NCBI GenBank assembly: GCA_963974935.1
Contig: CAXBEV010000009.1
Coordinates: 62,001-126,000 of the forward strand
DNA from: UBA4479 sp963974935
Lineage (GTDB): Bacteria; Pseudomonadota; Alphaproteobacteria; Rhodospirillales; Casp-alpha2
Reading direction: 5' to 3'
Length of the DNA: 64,000 bases
A model generated the notes under the pieces. That model did not search any database, was not told the DNA's origin, and saw nothing but the letters and a program-made list of their open reading frames with translations. Both the position numbers and the translations under genes were made by a program. Positions 1-8,786 of this stretch are shown one piece after another (within the stretch, counting starts at the first letter, position 1; the number at the start of each line of letters is the position of its first letter).

Positions 1-349
1 TGCGCCGGATAACGTGCATCAAATGGTTGCCACCGATCGACAGCATGTCGCCATCACCCCCGACCACCCAGACGTCGAGGTCCGGGTTGGCCAGTTTGAT
101 GCCGGTCGCAAACGCGGGGGCTCGGCCATGGATGGTGTGAAAACCATAGGTTTCGATGTAATAAGGGAAGCGCGCCGCGCAGCCGATGCCAGATACAAAC
201 ACCGTATTCGCCGGGTCCGCATCAATGTCGGCGAGTGTCTTTTGCATGGCACGTAGGATCGCGTAGTCGCCACAGCCTGGGCACCAGCGGACCTCTTGGT
301 CGGTGGCAAAATCTTTGGCGGTACGTTTGACGGGTGCGAGATCGTTCAT
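1..349 (-). CDS. korB: 2-oxoglutarate (2-oxoacid):ferredoxin oxidoreductase beta subunit, N-terminal part
   Basis: Thiamine-diphosphate subunit of a two-subunit 2-oxoacid:ferredoxin oxidoreductase, which oxidatively decarboxylates 2-oxoglutarate (or another 2-oxoacid) to the acyl-CoA with ferredoxin as electron acceptor. Only about the first 116 residues are present; the gene runs off the left edge. The translation, read from the ATG at 347-349, has the family's WCPGCGDYAIL block near residues 22-32 with its CxxC, then GIGCAARFPYY, a HGRAPAFATGIK stretch and the ThDP/Mg-binding GGDGDM segment. The ATG sits two bases beyond the korA stop codon, so the two are translationally coupled and form one enzyme. 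Family membership is firm; that 2-oxoglutarate is the substrate is inferred from the fused KorA-type partner and is less certain. Confidence 0.9.
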   Translation of the reverse strand, partial: MNDLAPVKRTAKDFATDQEVRWCPGCGDYAILRAMQKTLADIDADPANTVFVSGIGCAARFPYYIETYGFHTIHGRAPAFATGIKLANPDLDVWVVGGDGDMLSIGGNHLMHVIRR

Positions 350-350
350 C

Positions 351-2228
351 TCACTCTCCTAAAATCTCTAAGATCGCGTCTTCAATTTCCGTGATCTTGA
401 AGGGCTGGCCGGATATTTTGTTCAGGCCTTTCGCGTCGATCAAATATTCAGCGCGCAGCAGCGTGATCAACTGGCCGTTATTCATTTCCGGCACCAACAC
501 ATACTCGTAGCCGGTCAACAAATCGCCCAAGTTTTTCGGCAGCGGCCAAATGTTGCGGATATGAATGTGCGCAACGTCTTTGCCTTGGGCGTTCAAATTA
601 TCGACCGCACGATTGATCGGCCCATAGGTCGAGCCCCAGCCAACCACCGCGAGCTTACCTGTTTCCGGCCCAAGCTCGACGGTTTGCGGCGGGATGTCAT
701 CGGCGATGCCGTCGATCTTAGCGGCGCGCACCTTAGTCATGCGCTGGTGATTATCGGAATCATAAGAAATGTGCCCGGTGTCATAATCCCGCTCGATCCC
801 GCCGATGCGGTGCATTAGGTCGGGCGTGCCGGGCTTGGCCCAGACCCGAGCCAATGTGTCGGCGTCACGCAGGAACGGCTGAAACCCCTCGACCTCGGTA
901 TGGAACGATACCGGGAACGGTGCATAGGCTTCCAAATCCGGAATACGCCACGGCTCCGCTGCATTGGCGATATAGCCATCGGTCAGCAACATGACGGGTG
1001 TCATGTATTTGGTCGCCAGACGCACGGCTTCGATCCCAACCTCAAAACAGTCAGCGGCCGAGCGCGTGGCCAGCACCACCAGCGGCGAATCCCCGTTGCG
1101 GCCATAAACTGCCTGATATAAATCCGATTGTTCGGTCTTCGTCGGCAACCCCGTGGACGGGCCGCCGCGCTGCGAATTGACGATGATCAGCGGCAGCTCG
1201 CATGACAGCGCAAGGCCGATGGCTTCGCCCTTCAAGGCAATACCGGGCCCTGAACTCGACGTAATGCCAAGCGTGCCGGCAAAGCTTGCGCCAATCGCGG
1301 CGCAGGCAGCAGCGATCTCATCTTCGGCCTGGAACGTCGAAACACCCAAATGCTGCAGCTTTGCCAACGAATGCAGCAACGGCGACGCCGGCGTAATCGG
1401 GTAGGATGCGAACAGGATGTCCAACGCCGCAAGTTCAGCCCCCTTGGTCAACCCCCAAGCCAACGCTTCGGTGCCGGTCACGGTCCGATATAGACCCGGT
1501 GGAATGTCGGCGGGCGCGACGTGAAACCCCTTCAAGCCATCAGGTAACTCGGCCGTTTCAGCCATCGCGTGGCCGGCGTTCATCGCCGCGATGTTGGCGT
1601 CGGCAATGTCCGGATTAGATGAAAACTTGCCGGTCAGCCACGCCTGCGTCGCTTGCCGGGAACGGCCAAACAACCAATACACAAAACCCAGCGCCCACAT
1701 GTTTTTGCAGCGAAGCGCTTCTTTTTTCGATACGTCGAAGTCTTTGACGGCTTCCATCGTCATCGCCGAAATATCCATTGCGACGACCCGGTAGGGCTCG
1801 ACCGTCCCGTCTTCAAGCGGATTAACGCTGAATCCGGCCTTGGCAAAATTGCGCGCGTTAAAAGTGCCCGTATCGACGATCAACAATCCGCCAGCGCGAA
1901 GGCGCGATAGCTCAACCTTAAGGGCGGCTGGGTTCATCGCCACCAACACATCAAAGTTATCACCCGCCGTCATAATCCGACGCGCGCCAAAATTGATCTG
2001 GAATGACGAGACGCCAAAAGTGGTGCCGACAGGCGCACGAATTTCGGCGGGGAAGTCCGGGAACGTCGACAAATCGTTGCCGGCAAGCGCGGTCGCTTGC
2101 GTGAATTGCCCGCCGGTCAACTGCATGCCGTCGCCGCTGTCACCGGCGAAGCGCACCACGGCGGCGTCCAATTCTTCGCGTTGCGACGCCGCATGCTCGG
2201 GGTTCAAAACCTGATCCATATTCGTCAT
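351..2228 (-). CDS. korA: 2-oxoglutarate:ferredoxin oxidoreductase alpha subunit (fused gamma-alpha)
   Basis: Large subunit of the KorAB enzyme. The N-terminal third is the gamma-type domain (RFAGDSGDG at about 26-34, then GTTFGVSSFQINFG); the C-terminal two thirds is the alpha domain with a SYPITPASPLL motif, SSSGPGIALKGEA, and a conserved GGPSTGLPTKTEQSDL loop. About 625 residues is normal for the fused form. The frame is open further upstream (to 2324), but family members begin a few residues before the gamma domain, so I take the ATG at 2226-2228; the ATG at 2217-2219 is also possible. Neither has a strong ribosome binding site. A TATAAA hexamer lies some 20-30 bases upstream of the chosen start on the minus strand. 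The gene is first in the korAB pair and divergent from pmbA. Confidence 0.9.
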   Translation of the reverse strand: MTNMDQVLNPEHAASQREELDAAVVRFAGDSGDGMQLTGGQFTQATALAGNDLSTFPDFPAEIRAPVGTTFGVSSFQINFGARRIMTAGDNFDVLVAMNPAALKVELSRLRAGGLLIVDTGTFNARNFAKAGFSVNPLEDGTVEPYRVVAMDISAMTMEAVKDFDVSKKEALRCKNMWALGFVYWLFGRSRQATQAWLTGKFSSNPDIADANIAAMNAGHAMAETAELPDGLKGFHVAPADIPPGLYRTVTGTEALAWGLTKGAELAALDILFASYPITPASPLLHSLAKLQHLGVSTFQAEDEIAAACAAIGASFAGTLGITSSSGPGIALKGEAIGLALSCELPLIIVNSQRGGPSTGLPTKTEQSDLYQAVYGRNGDSPLVVLATRSAADCFEVGIEAVRLATKYMTPVMLLTDGYIANAAEPWRIPDLEAYAPFPVSFHTEVEGFQPFLRDADTLARVWAKPGTPDLMHRIGGIERDYDTGHISYDSDNHQRMTKVRAAKIDGIADDIPPQTVELGPETGKLAVVGWGSTYGPINRAVDNLNAQGKDVAHIHIRNIWPLPKNLGDLLTGYEYVLVPEMNNGQLITLLRAEYLIDAKGLNKISGQPFKITEIEDAILEILGE

Positions 2229-2468
2229 CTGCCGTACACCCGGGCCAAGGAATTCTTTATACGATGGGAGGAGAGATAAATTGAGACATTCGATCGGCGC
2301 AAACCACGTTTGTGTGAGGTCCATGTTTCTAACTGTTGAGTCTACGCCTCCGTCCCGAGCGGGACAACCCGAGACAAATTAGGGATATATCCGCCGTTGG
2401 GGCTTTCAAAATGGCCATCAACGACCGATATAAGGGAGGCGTCACCGACCATCTGAGAAGGATTCTCC

Positions 2469-3824
2469 ATGCCCACCGAAACTTCGCTGCCCGAAGACCC
2501 ACGCGCATTGCTGGCCGATGTCCTAAGCGCCGCCAAAGCAAGCGGCGCCGACGCCGCCGATGCGATCTTGGTCGAAGGCACGTCGGCGAGTTTATCTTGC
2601 CGCTTGGGCGAACCCGAAGACCTTGAGCGTTCGGAAGGTTGGGATTTGGGGCTACGGGTCTTGATCGGACAACGCCAAGCGGTGGTCTCGTCGTCCGATC
2701 CGTCGAAAGCCGCGCTGACAGAATTGGTTGAGCGCGCTGTCGCCATGGCCCGTGCCGTCCCCGAGGATGCCTATGCCGGCCTCGCCGACCCGGACCAATT
2801 GGCGACCGAAATCCCAGACCTGGAAGAATACGACCCCGCCGATATTTCCGCCGAAGATATGATCAACATGGCCCGCGCCTGCGAAGATGCCGCCCGCGCC
2901 GTGCCCGGCATCACCAATTCCGAAGGCGCCGAGGTCGGGTTCGGCAAATCGAATGTATACCTAGCCGCGACCAATGGGTTTAGCGGTTTCCGTCAGGGAT
3001 CACGGTTTTCGTTCAGCGTCAGCGTCGTCGCCGGCGAAGGCACGAAGATGGAGCGCGATTACGATTTTGCCACCGCCGTCTGGCTAAACGACCTTCCCGA
3101 TCCCGCAAGCATCGGCAAGAGCGCCGGCGAAAACACCGTGCGCCGTCTAAATCCGCGCAAAGTCGATAGCACGTCGGTGCCGATTGTTTATGACCCCCGC
3201 GTCGCCTCGTCGCTGGTCAGGCACCTTACCGGTGCCATTAACGGCCAGTCCGTGACTCGAGGTACGACCTTTTTACTCGATAAAATGGGCGAGCAAGTGT
3301 TCGCCGACGGCATCAAGATTATCGATGATCCCCTCAAAAAACGGGGCCTCGCATCGAAGCCGTTTGATGCCGAAGGCTTGCAGACCCAGACCCGAAACTT
3401 TATCGATGACGGTCGGCTGACGACTTGGGTGTTGGATTTGGCGACGTCGCGGCAATTAGGGCTACAGTCCACCGGGCATGCGTCGCGCGGCACCGGTGGC
3501 CCGCCCAGCCCGTCATCGACCAACGTCCATCTGGCCCCCGGCAACGTGTCAAAAGACGATCTGATCGGCGCTATCGACAACGGATTTTATGTGACCGAAC
3601 TGATCGGCATGGGCGTCAGCGGCATCACCGGGGACTATTCCCGGGGCGCCGGCGGGTTTTGGATTGAGAACGGCGAGATCGCCTATCCGGTCAACGAAGT
3701 TACCATCGCCGGCAACCTAAAAGACATGTTCATGAACCTCACCCCAGCGGATGACCTGACGTTCCGCTACTCGGTGAATGCGCCGACAACGCGGGTCGAC
3801 GGCATGACCATCGCCGGGACCTGA
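2469..3824 (+). CDS. pmbA: PmbA/TldE, regulatory half of the TldD-TldE metalloprotease
   Basis: Member of the TldD/PmbA family, 451 residues, the usual length. In other bacteria TldD and TldE form a heterodimeric protease that trims modified peptides such as microcin B17 and supports CcdA degradation. This copy lacks the HExxxH zinc motif that marks TldD, and its C-terminal signature (ITGDYSRGAGGFWIENGE near residues 385-405, then YPVNEVTIAGNL) is that of the PmbA/TldE branch. A Shine-Dalgarno-like AGAAGGA lies a few bases before the ATG. No TldD partner is in the window, so it must be encoded elsewhere. The gene is divergent from korAB, about 240 bases away, and followed by a large imperfect hairpin before the next gene. 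Confidence 0.92.
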   Translation: MPTETSLPEDPRALLADVLSAAKASGADAADAILVEGTSASLSCRLGEPEDLERSEGWDLGLRVLIGQRQAVVSSSDPSKAALTELVERAVAMARAVPEDAYAGLADPDQLATEIPDLEEYDPADISAEDMINMARACEDAARAVPGITNSEGAEVGFGKSNVYLAATNGFSGFRQGSRFSFSVSVVAGEGTKMERDYDFATAVWLNDLPDPASIGKSAGENTVRRLNPRKVDSTSVPIVYDPRVASSLVRHLTGAINGQSVTRGTTFLLDKMGEQVFADGIKIIDDPLKKRGLASKPFDAEGLQTQTRNFIDDGRLTTWVLDLATSRQLGLQSTGHASRGTGGPPSPSSTNVHLAPGNVSKDDLIGAIDNGFYVTELIGMGVSGITGDYSRGAGGFWIENGEIAYPVNEVTIAGNLKDMFMNLTPADDLTFRYSVNAPTTRVDGMTIAGT

Positions 3825-3833
3825 GCGCCCTGA

Positions 3834-3896
3834 CTTAAGGCGGCATCATCCACGCCAAGGCGGCCCGGGCTAGGGTGATCCGTGCCGCCACTTAAG
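3834..3896 (+). other. long imperfect stem-loop between pmbA and the lipid A operon
   Basis: An inverted repeat begins ten bases after the pmbA stop: CTTAAG-GCGGCA-TCATCC on the left pairs with GGGTGA, TGCCGC and CTTAAG on the right, with small bulges (CCG and CA) in the right arm. There is no T-run behind it, so it is not a textbook intrinsic terminator, but it could slow read-through or protect the pmbA mRNA 3' end. Confidence 0.45.
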
Positions 3897-3921
3897 CCAC
3901 CAAACACCCAACCTTGACGCA

Positions 3922-3950
3922 TTGGCCCCAGCGTTTCCGCGTGGTATTGT
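3922..3950 (+). promoter_or_regulatory. possible sigma70-type promoter of the lipid A operon
   Basis: TTGGCC at 3922-3927 and TATTGT at 3945-3950 are separated by exactly 17 bases, about 30 bases upstream of the exporter start codon. The match is moderate and the call is inference from the hexamers and position only. Confidence 0.35.
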
Positions 3951-3980
3951 CCGCGCGACTGAAACGAGGGACGCAACGCC

Positions 3981-5789
3981 TTGGAATACCACAACGAAAA
4001 ACCCGCTGACGGACACCTTTCGACCGGTGTCCTGGTGCGCCGCTTGGCACGTGACAATCTGCGCCATTATTGGCGGCAATTGGTGCTGGCGCTGTTTTGT
4101 ATGGCCGTGGTTTCGCTGACCACGGCACTTTCGGCATATTTGATGGAGCCCATCGTCAACGACGTCTTCATCGCCGAGAACGAGAGCATGCTGTGGTGGG
4201 TGTCGGGTGCCGTGTTCATCACGTTCATGGCCAAAGGTTTTGCCAGCTACGGGCAGTCATTGTTGATGTCCTTCGTCGGCTTGCGAATCATCGCCGACAA
4301 CCAAACCCGCCTCTATCGCCACCTAATCGGTATGGATTTGGGCTTCTTCCATTCGATGCCGTCCGGCAGGCTGGTGTCCCGGTTCTTGGTAGACATCAAC
4401 AATATGCGGGTCGCGGTATCCAACGCGCTGACCGGGTTCGGCAAGGACATGCTGTCACTGATCGGATTGGTCTCGGTGATGTTTATCCAAGACTGGCAAT
4501 TGGCATTGATGGCGTTTTTTGTTTTCCCGGCCGCCGTATATCCGATCGTGCGTTTGGGTCGGCGAATGCGCAAAGTCACCGCCAACACCCAAGAAGAGAC
4601 CGGCTTGTTCACCGCGATCTTGGACCAGAGCTTCGCCGGCATCCGTGTCGTCAAAGCGTATGGCATGGAGCCGTATGAAACGACGCGGGTCTCAGGCCTG
4701 GTTGAGCGCATCTTCGCGCTGACCATCAAATCTGCCCGCATCCGCGCCCTGTCGAGCCCGATCATGGAAACCTTGGGCGGCACGGCGGTCTCAATCGTCA
4801 TCGTGTACGGCGGCTATCGGGTGATTCATCAAAATTTGGACCCGGGTTCGTTCTTTTCGTTCATCACCGCATTGCTTTTGGCCTATGAACCGATGAAGCG
4901 CCTCGCCAACTTGAACGCCAGCCTGCAAGAAGGCTTGGCCGGTGCGCAGCGCTTGTTCGACCTCTTGGATATGAAATCATCGATCCAAGAACATCCGGAT
5001 GCAAAGGCGTTGCCGACACCCACCGAGGGCGAAATCACGCTCGAAGACGTCAAGTTTTCCTATGACGAGGGTCATCCAGCGCTAAACGGTGTCAGCATGG
5101 ATATTCCCGCCGGCAAAACCGTTGCGCTGGTCGGTCCATCCGGCGCCGGAAAATCAACGATCCTCAACCTGATTCCGCGCTTCCATGATATCGACAGCGG
5201 CGTGATCCGCATTGACGGCAACGACGTCCGTAACGTCAAATTGGAAAGCCTGTACGCAAACATCGCGTTGGTCAGCCAAGAAGTCACCCTGTTCGATGAC
5301 ACGGTCCGCGCCAACATCGCCTACGGTAAACCGGGCGCGTCCGAAGCCGAGATCGAAGACGCCGCGCACCACGCAGCCGCACTTGAATTCATCCGCGAGT
5401 TGCCGAACGGCTTTGACACCATGGTCGGCGAGCGCGGCGTCAAATTGTCCGGTGGGCAACGTCAGCGCCTTGCCATCGCACGTGCGATCTTAAAGAACGC
5501 ACCGGTTTTGCTGCTTGATGAGGCGACCTCGGCCTTGGATACGGAATCGGAGCGACACGTGCAGGCCGCCCTGGATCATCTGATGAAAGACCGCACTACA
5601 TTGGTGATCGCGCACCGGCTGTCGACTATTGTCGATGCCGATGTGATTTACGTGATTCAGAACGGGCGTATCGTTGAACAAGGCCCGCACGATAAACTGC
5701 TCGCCAAGGGCGGTGCGTATGAAAAACTCTATGCGCTTCAGTTCGCGTCCAATGCGGCACACGCACCCGCGCCAGATCAAAAGGATTGA
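3981..5789 (+). CDS. msbA: MsbA-like ABC exporter (lipid A / LPS core flippase)
   Basis: Half-size ABC exporter of 602 residues: six predicted membrane segments in the first ~330 residues, then the ATPase domain with Walker A GPSGAGKST (385-393), Q-loop VSQEVTLF, signature LSGGQRQRL (489 on), Walker B VLLLDEATSALD and H-loop IAHRLST. It is expected to work as a homodimer in the inner membrane. Its place at the head of an operon of KDO transferase, LpxK and acyltransferases argues that it flips lipid A, as MsbA does, but MsbA-like exporters have diverse substrates. The start is a TTG at 3981 preceded by GAGGG ten bases upstream; no better ATG exists nearby. The next gene starts six bases after the stop. 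Confidence 0.85.
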   Translation: MEYHNEKPADGHLSTGVLVRRLARDNLRHYWRQLVLALFCMAVVSLTTALSAYLMEPIVNDVFIAENESMLWWVSGAVFITFMAKGFASYGQSLLMSFVGLRIIADNQTRLYRHLIGMDLGFFHSMPSGRLVSRFLVDINNMRVAVSNALTGFGKDMLSLIGLVSVMFIQDWQLALMAFFVFPAAVYPIVRLGRRMRKVTANTQEETGLFTAILDQSFAGIRVVKAYGMEPYETTRVSGLVERIFALTIKSARIRALSSPIMETLGGTAVSIVIVYGGYRVIHQNLDPGSFFSFITALLLAYEPMKRLANLNASLQEGLAGAQRLFDLLDMKSSIQEHPDAKALPTPTEGEITLEDVKFSYDEGHPALNGVSMDIPAGKTVALVGPSGAGKSTILNLIPRFHDIDSGVIRIDGNDVRNVKLESLYANIALVSQEVTLFDDTVRANIAYGKPGASEAEIEDAAHHAAALEFIRELPNGFDTMVGERGVKLSGGQRQRLAIARAILKNAPVLLLDEATSALDTESERHVQAALDHLMKDRTTLVIAHRLSTIVDADVIYVIQNGRIVEQGPHDKLLAKGGAYEKLYALQFASNAAHAPAPDQKD

Positions 5790-5795
5790 TCGTCC

Positions 5796-6533
5796 GTGTC
5801 GGCGCTGAAAAACGCAAAACGCAAAGTCCTTAAAAGCGAGATCGTACGCCGCTGCGCATGTTGGCTGGCTGCGCAATATATGCGCTTTGTTTGGGCCACC
5901 GGGCGCTGGGACGCGCTTGGCGTCGACAAAGTCGATGAACTATACAATGCAGGCACCCCGTTTATTGTCAGTTTTTGGCATGGCCGATTGCTGATGACGT
6001 CGTTCGGCTGGCAACGCGAGCGCCCCTTTCACATGCTGATCAGCGCGCATCGTGACGGCGAGCTGATCGCGCACACGGTCAAACATTTGGGCATCGACTG
6101 GATCAAAGGCTCGACCGCCAAGGAGGGCAAAAAATCCAAAGGCGGCGCGCAAGCGCTGCGGTCGATGTTGAAGGCGCTAAAAGAAGGTGCCTATGTCGGC
6201 ATCACGCCGGACGGGCCGCGTGGACCACGCATGCGCGCATCGGACGGCGTGATCACCGTGGCTCGCATGTCGGGCGCGCCAATCATCCCGCTGACCTATG
6301 GGGTGCGGGGGGGGCGGGTGCTGAATACGTGGGACCGGTTCCTGATCCCCTATCCATTTTCCAAAGGCGTACTGTACTGGGGCGAGCCGATGAACGTTTC
6401 AAAGGACGACGATTTGGAAGCAGCGCGCGTTCGACTGGAGCAGCGTTTGACCGAAATGACCACCGAGGCAGACCAGATGACCGGTCGTGCGACCGTCGCA
6501 CCCGCCGACGAAATGTGGGAGCGGACAGAATGA
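5796..6533 (+). CDS. DUF374 lysophospholipid acyltransferase-family protein
   Basis: A 245-residue protein of the DUF374 group within the glycerolipid acyltransferase fold. Visible marks are the SFWHGRLLM block, a SAHRDGELIA segment (about 82-91) that stands where acyltransferases have their catalytic His/Asp box, and TPDGPRGPR (about 137-145). In alphaproteobacteria this family sits beside kdtA and is thought to act in lipid A or envelope lipid acylation, but its precise reaction is not established. It starts with GTG at 5796, with AAGGA twelve bases upstream, and its stop overlaps the start of the KDO transferase gene (ATGA), so the two are translationally coupled. Confidence 0.85.
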   Translation: MSALKNAKRKVLKSEIVRRCACWLAAQYMRFVWATGRWDALGVDKVDELYNAGTPFIVSFWHGRLLMTSFGWQRERPFHMLISAHRDGELIAHTVKHLGIDWIKGSTAKEGKKSKGGAQALRSMLKALKEGAYVGITPDGPRGPRMRASDGVITVARMSGAPIIPLTYGVRGGRVLNTWDRFLIPYPFSKGVLYWGEPMNVSKDDDLEAARVRLEQRLTEMTTEADQMTGRATVAPADEMWERTE

Positions 6534-7819
6534 TCCTATCCCTTTATCGCTTGGCGACGGAATTCGGCGCGCCGCTGATCACCATGTATCTGAAACGGCG
6601 CCTGAAGCGTGGCAAAGAAGACGCACCCAGGTTCAATGAACGCTTGGGCAAGGCCGGGCGCCCGCGTCCCGAAGGTCACTTGATCTGGATGCATGGTGCC
6701 AGCGTCGGCGAGTCGCTTTCCATGCTGCCGGTGATCAAAGAGATCGTGGCGCGCGCCAATGCGCCCACCGTGTTGGTCACCACCGGCACCGTCACGTCTG
6801 CCCAACTGATGGCAGAACGTTTACCGGAAGGCGCCATTCACCAATACGTCCCGGTCGACCGGCTGCCGTATGTCACAAAATTCCTAGATCACTGGCGGCC
6901 CGACGTGGCATTTTGGTGGGAGTCCGAGTTGTGGCCCAACCTGATCACCGAGACCCACCACCGCGAAATACCGATGCTGTTGGTGAACGCCCGCATGTCG
7001 CCGCCGTCATTCAAGCGATGGACACGCTGGATTTCCTTGGCGCGTTCTTTGTTGCGAAAATTCGATGTGGTTTTGGCACAGACGGAACCCGACGCCGACC
7101 GCTTTCGCGCGCTTGGTGCAAAGACGGTCGAACGCATGGGCAATCTCAAATTTGCCGTGCCACCGCTGCCTTGTGACGAAGGTACGCTCGCCGAAATTCG
7201 CGCGCGCACCGGACTCAGGCCGATGTGGCTTGCGGCCAGCACCCATGCCGGCGAAGAGAAAATCGCCTGGGACGTACATAAGCACTTAAGCCCCACGCAC
7301 CCGGACTTATTGACTGTGATTGTACCGCGTCACCCGCACCGGGGTGCTGAAATTGCTGAAATGCTGCGTAGCGACGGCGCCGATGTGGCAGTGCGCTCCA
7401 ACAGTGAACCCGTGACGCCGCAAACCATGGTGTATCTGGCCGATACCATGGGCGAACTTGGCCTGTTCTTCCGCTTGGCGCCGATTGTCTTCATGGGTAA
7501 ATCCTTGGTCCCTGCGGGCGGACAAAATCCGATTGAGCCTGCGCGCTTGGGCGCAGCCGTTATCTCGGGTCCGCATGCATGGAACTTTAGCGAGATCACC
7601 GATGCCATGGTCGCACACGGGGGCCTGGAAATCGTCGCAGACGGTAACGCGTTAGCTGCCGCGATTGCCGCCGACCTCGCCGATCCCGGCCGCACCCAGG
7701 CGCGGGCGCACGCTGCGCTGAGCTACGCAGAGCACGAATCCAAAGTGCTTGAGACCTTTATCGACCGGATATCCCCTCACCTTGATGCGGCGGAGCGCAA
7801 GCGCGATGCGGGCGCCTGA
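6530..7819 (+). CDS. waaA: 3-deoxy-D-manno-octulosonic acid (KDO) transferase
   Basis: WaaA/KdtA, which adds KDO from CMP-KDO to the lipid IVA precursor at the inner face of the inner membrane. The 429-residue protein has an N-terminal hydrophobic anchor, HGASVGES at 55-62 (Glu61 corresponds to the proposed catalytic base), the FWWESELWPN block and the C-terminal nucleotide-sugar binding part with GGQNPIEPARLGAAVISGPH. The reading frame is open further upstream, but the ATG at 6530 lies in an ATGA overlap with the DUF374 stop and gives the normal N-terminus. The 3' end overlaps lpxK by 14 bases. Whether it adds one or two KDO residues cannot be read from the sequence. Confidence 0.93.
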   Translation: MILSLYRLATEFGAPLITMYLKRRLKRGKEDAPRFNERLGKAGRPRPEGHLIWMHGASVGESLSMLPVIKEIVARANAPTVLVTTGTVTSAQLMAERLPEGAIHQYVPVDRLPYVTKFLDHWRPDVAFWWESELWPNLITETHHREIPMLLVNARMSPPSFKRWTRWISLARSLLRKFDVVLAQTEPDADRFRALGAKTVERMGNLKFAVPPLPCDEGTLAEIRARTGLRPMWLAASTHAGEEKIAWDVHKHLSPTHPDLLTVIVPRHPHRGAEIAEMLRSDGADVAVRSNSEPVTPQTMVYLADTMGELGLFFRLAPIVFMGKSLVPAGGQNPIEPARLGAAVISGPHAWNFSEITDAMVAHGGLEIVADGNALAAAIAADLADPGRTQARAHAALSYAEHESKVLETFIDRISPHLDAAERKRDAGA

Positions 7820-8786
7820 TTTCTGGGCGCCGGGCAGCGGCGGCATGCTGGCGAAACTGCTTTCACCCCTAGGCGCGGTGATCGGCGTGATCACGGCAGC
7901 GCGCGCCCGCAAGGCACCCAGCTGGACCGCGCCTGTGCCGGTGATCTGTGTCGGCAATGCCGTCATGGGCGGCGCCGGCAAAACCCAAATCAGCCGAGAC
8001 ATCGCAGATCGGCTTAAGGCACAGGGGCACACTCCGCATATTATCATACGCGGTTACGGCGGGCGACTTACCGGTCCTGTGCAGGCCAATGTGAAGCATC
8101 ATACCGCGGCCGATGTCGGCGATGAGGCACTGTTGCTGGCACGCGCTGTCCCCACATGGATCGCACGCCGACGCCCCGATGCGGCTCGGGCTGCCGTGGC
8201 AGCGGGTGCAGACGTCATCATTATGGATGACGGGTTTCAAAACTCTTCCCTGGCAAAGACCATCAGCCTATTGGTGATCGATGCCGGGTACGGTTTCGGC
8301 AATGGGCACGTGTTCCCAGCCGGGCCCCTCCGCGAACAGGCGAGCGCCGCGTTTGAGCGCGCCGACGCCGTTTGTGTGATCGGCACGCCGGGCCCAAGCT
8401 TGCCGACACTGCCGAGCACGCTGCCGAGATTCGATGCCTTGACCGTACCGGCACCCTCGGCACCGGCCATCAAGAGCCAAAAAGTCGTTGCATTTGCCGG
8501 CATCGGGCGGCCGGAGAAGTTTTTTCAAACGCTCCGCGACGCTGGCGCCGATGTGATCGAGACGCAATCATTTTCGGATCACCATACGTTTTCGGATGAC
8601 GACATCTCGGCCTGCCTCCAGAAGGCAAATGCTGCGGGTGCAAAACTGCTCACCACCGAGAAAGATCATGTCCGGTTGCCAAAAAAATACCGCGACCACG
8701 TGACGGCGTATCCCGTTTGCTTAGAATGGCAGGACGCCGACGCGCTTAATGCGTTCATCACTGGCGCACTGAATGAAAGCCGTTAA
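7806..8786 (+). CDS. lpxK: tetraacyldisaccharide 4'-kinase
   Basis: LpxK phosphorylates the 4' position of the tetraacyldisaccharide to form lipid IVA. The 326-residue protein begins MRAPDFWAPG, the typical N-terminus, and carries the P-loop GGAGKT at 55-60, a DEALLLAR segment, and DDGFQN, the family's catalytic-site sequence. An upstream in-frame ATG at 7785 would lengthen it by seven residues but lies deeper inside waaA. The gene overlaps waaA by 14 bases at its start and the next acyltransferase by 14 bases at its end, so the whole block from the exporter on is probably one transcript. Confidence 0.93.
   Translation: MRAPDFWAPGSGGMLAKLLSPLGAVIGVITAARARKAPSWTAPVPVICVGNAVMGGAGKTQISRDIADRLKAQGHTPHIIIRGYGGRLTGPVQANVKHHTAADVGDEALLLARAVPTWIARRRPDAARAAVAAGADVIIMDDGFQNSSLAKTISLLVIDAGYGFGNGHVFPAGPLREQASAAFERADAVCVIGTPGPSLPTLPSTLPRFDALTVPAPSAPAIKSQKVVAFAGIGRPEKFFQTLRDAGADVIETQSFSDHHTFSDDDISACLQKANAAGAKLLTTEKDHVRLPKKYRDHVTAYPVCLEWQDADALNAFITGALNESR

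Noticed and set aside
2469..3824. TldD zinc protease
   Set aside because: No HExxxH motif and the C-terminal signature is PmbA/TldE.
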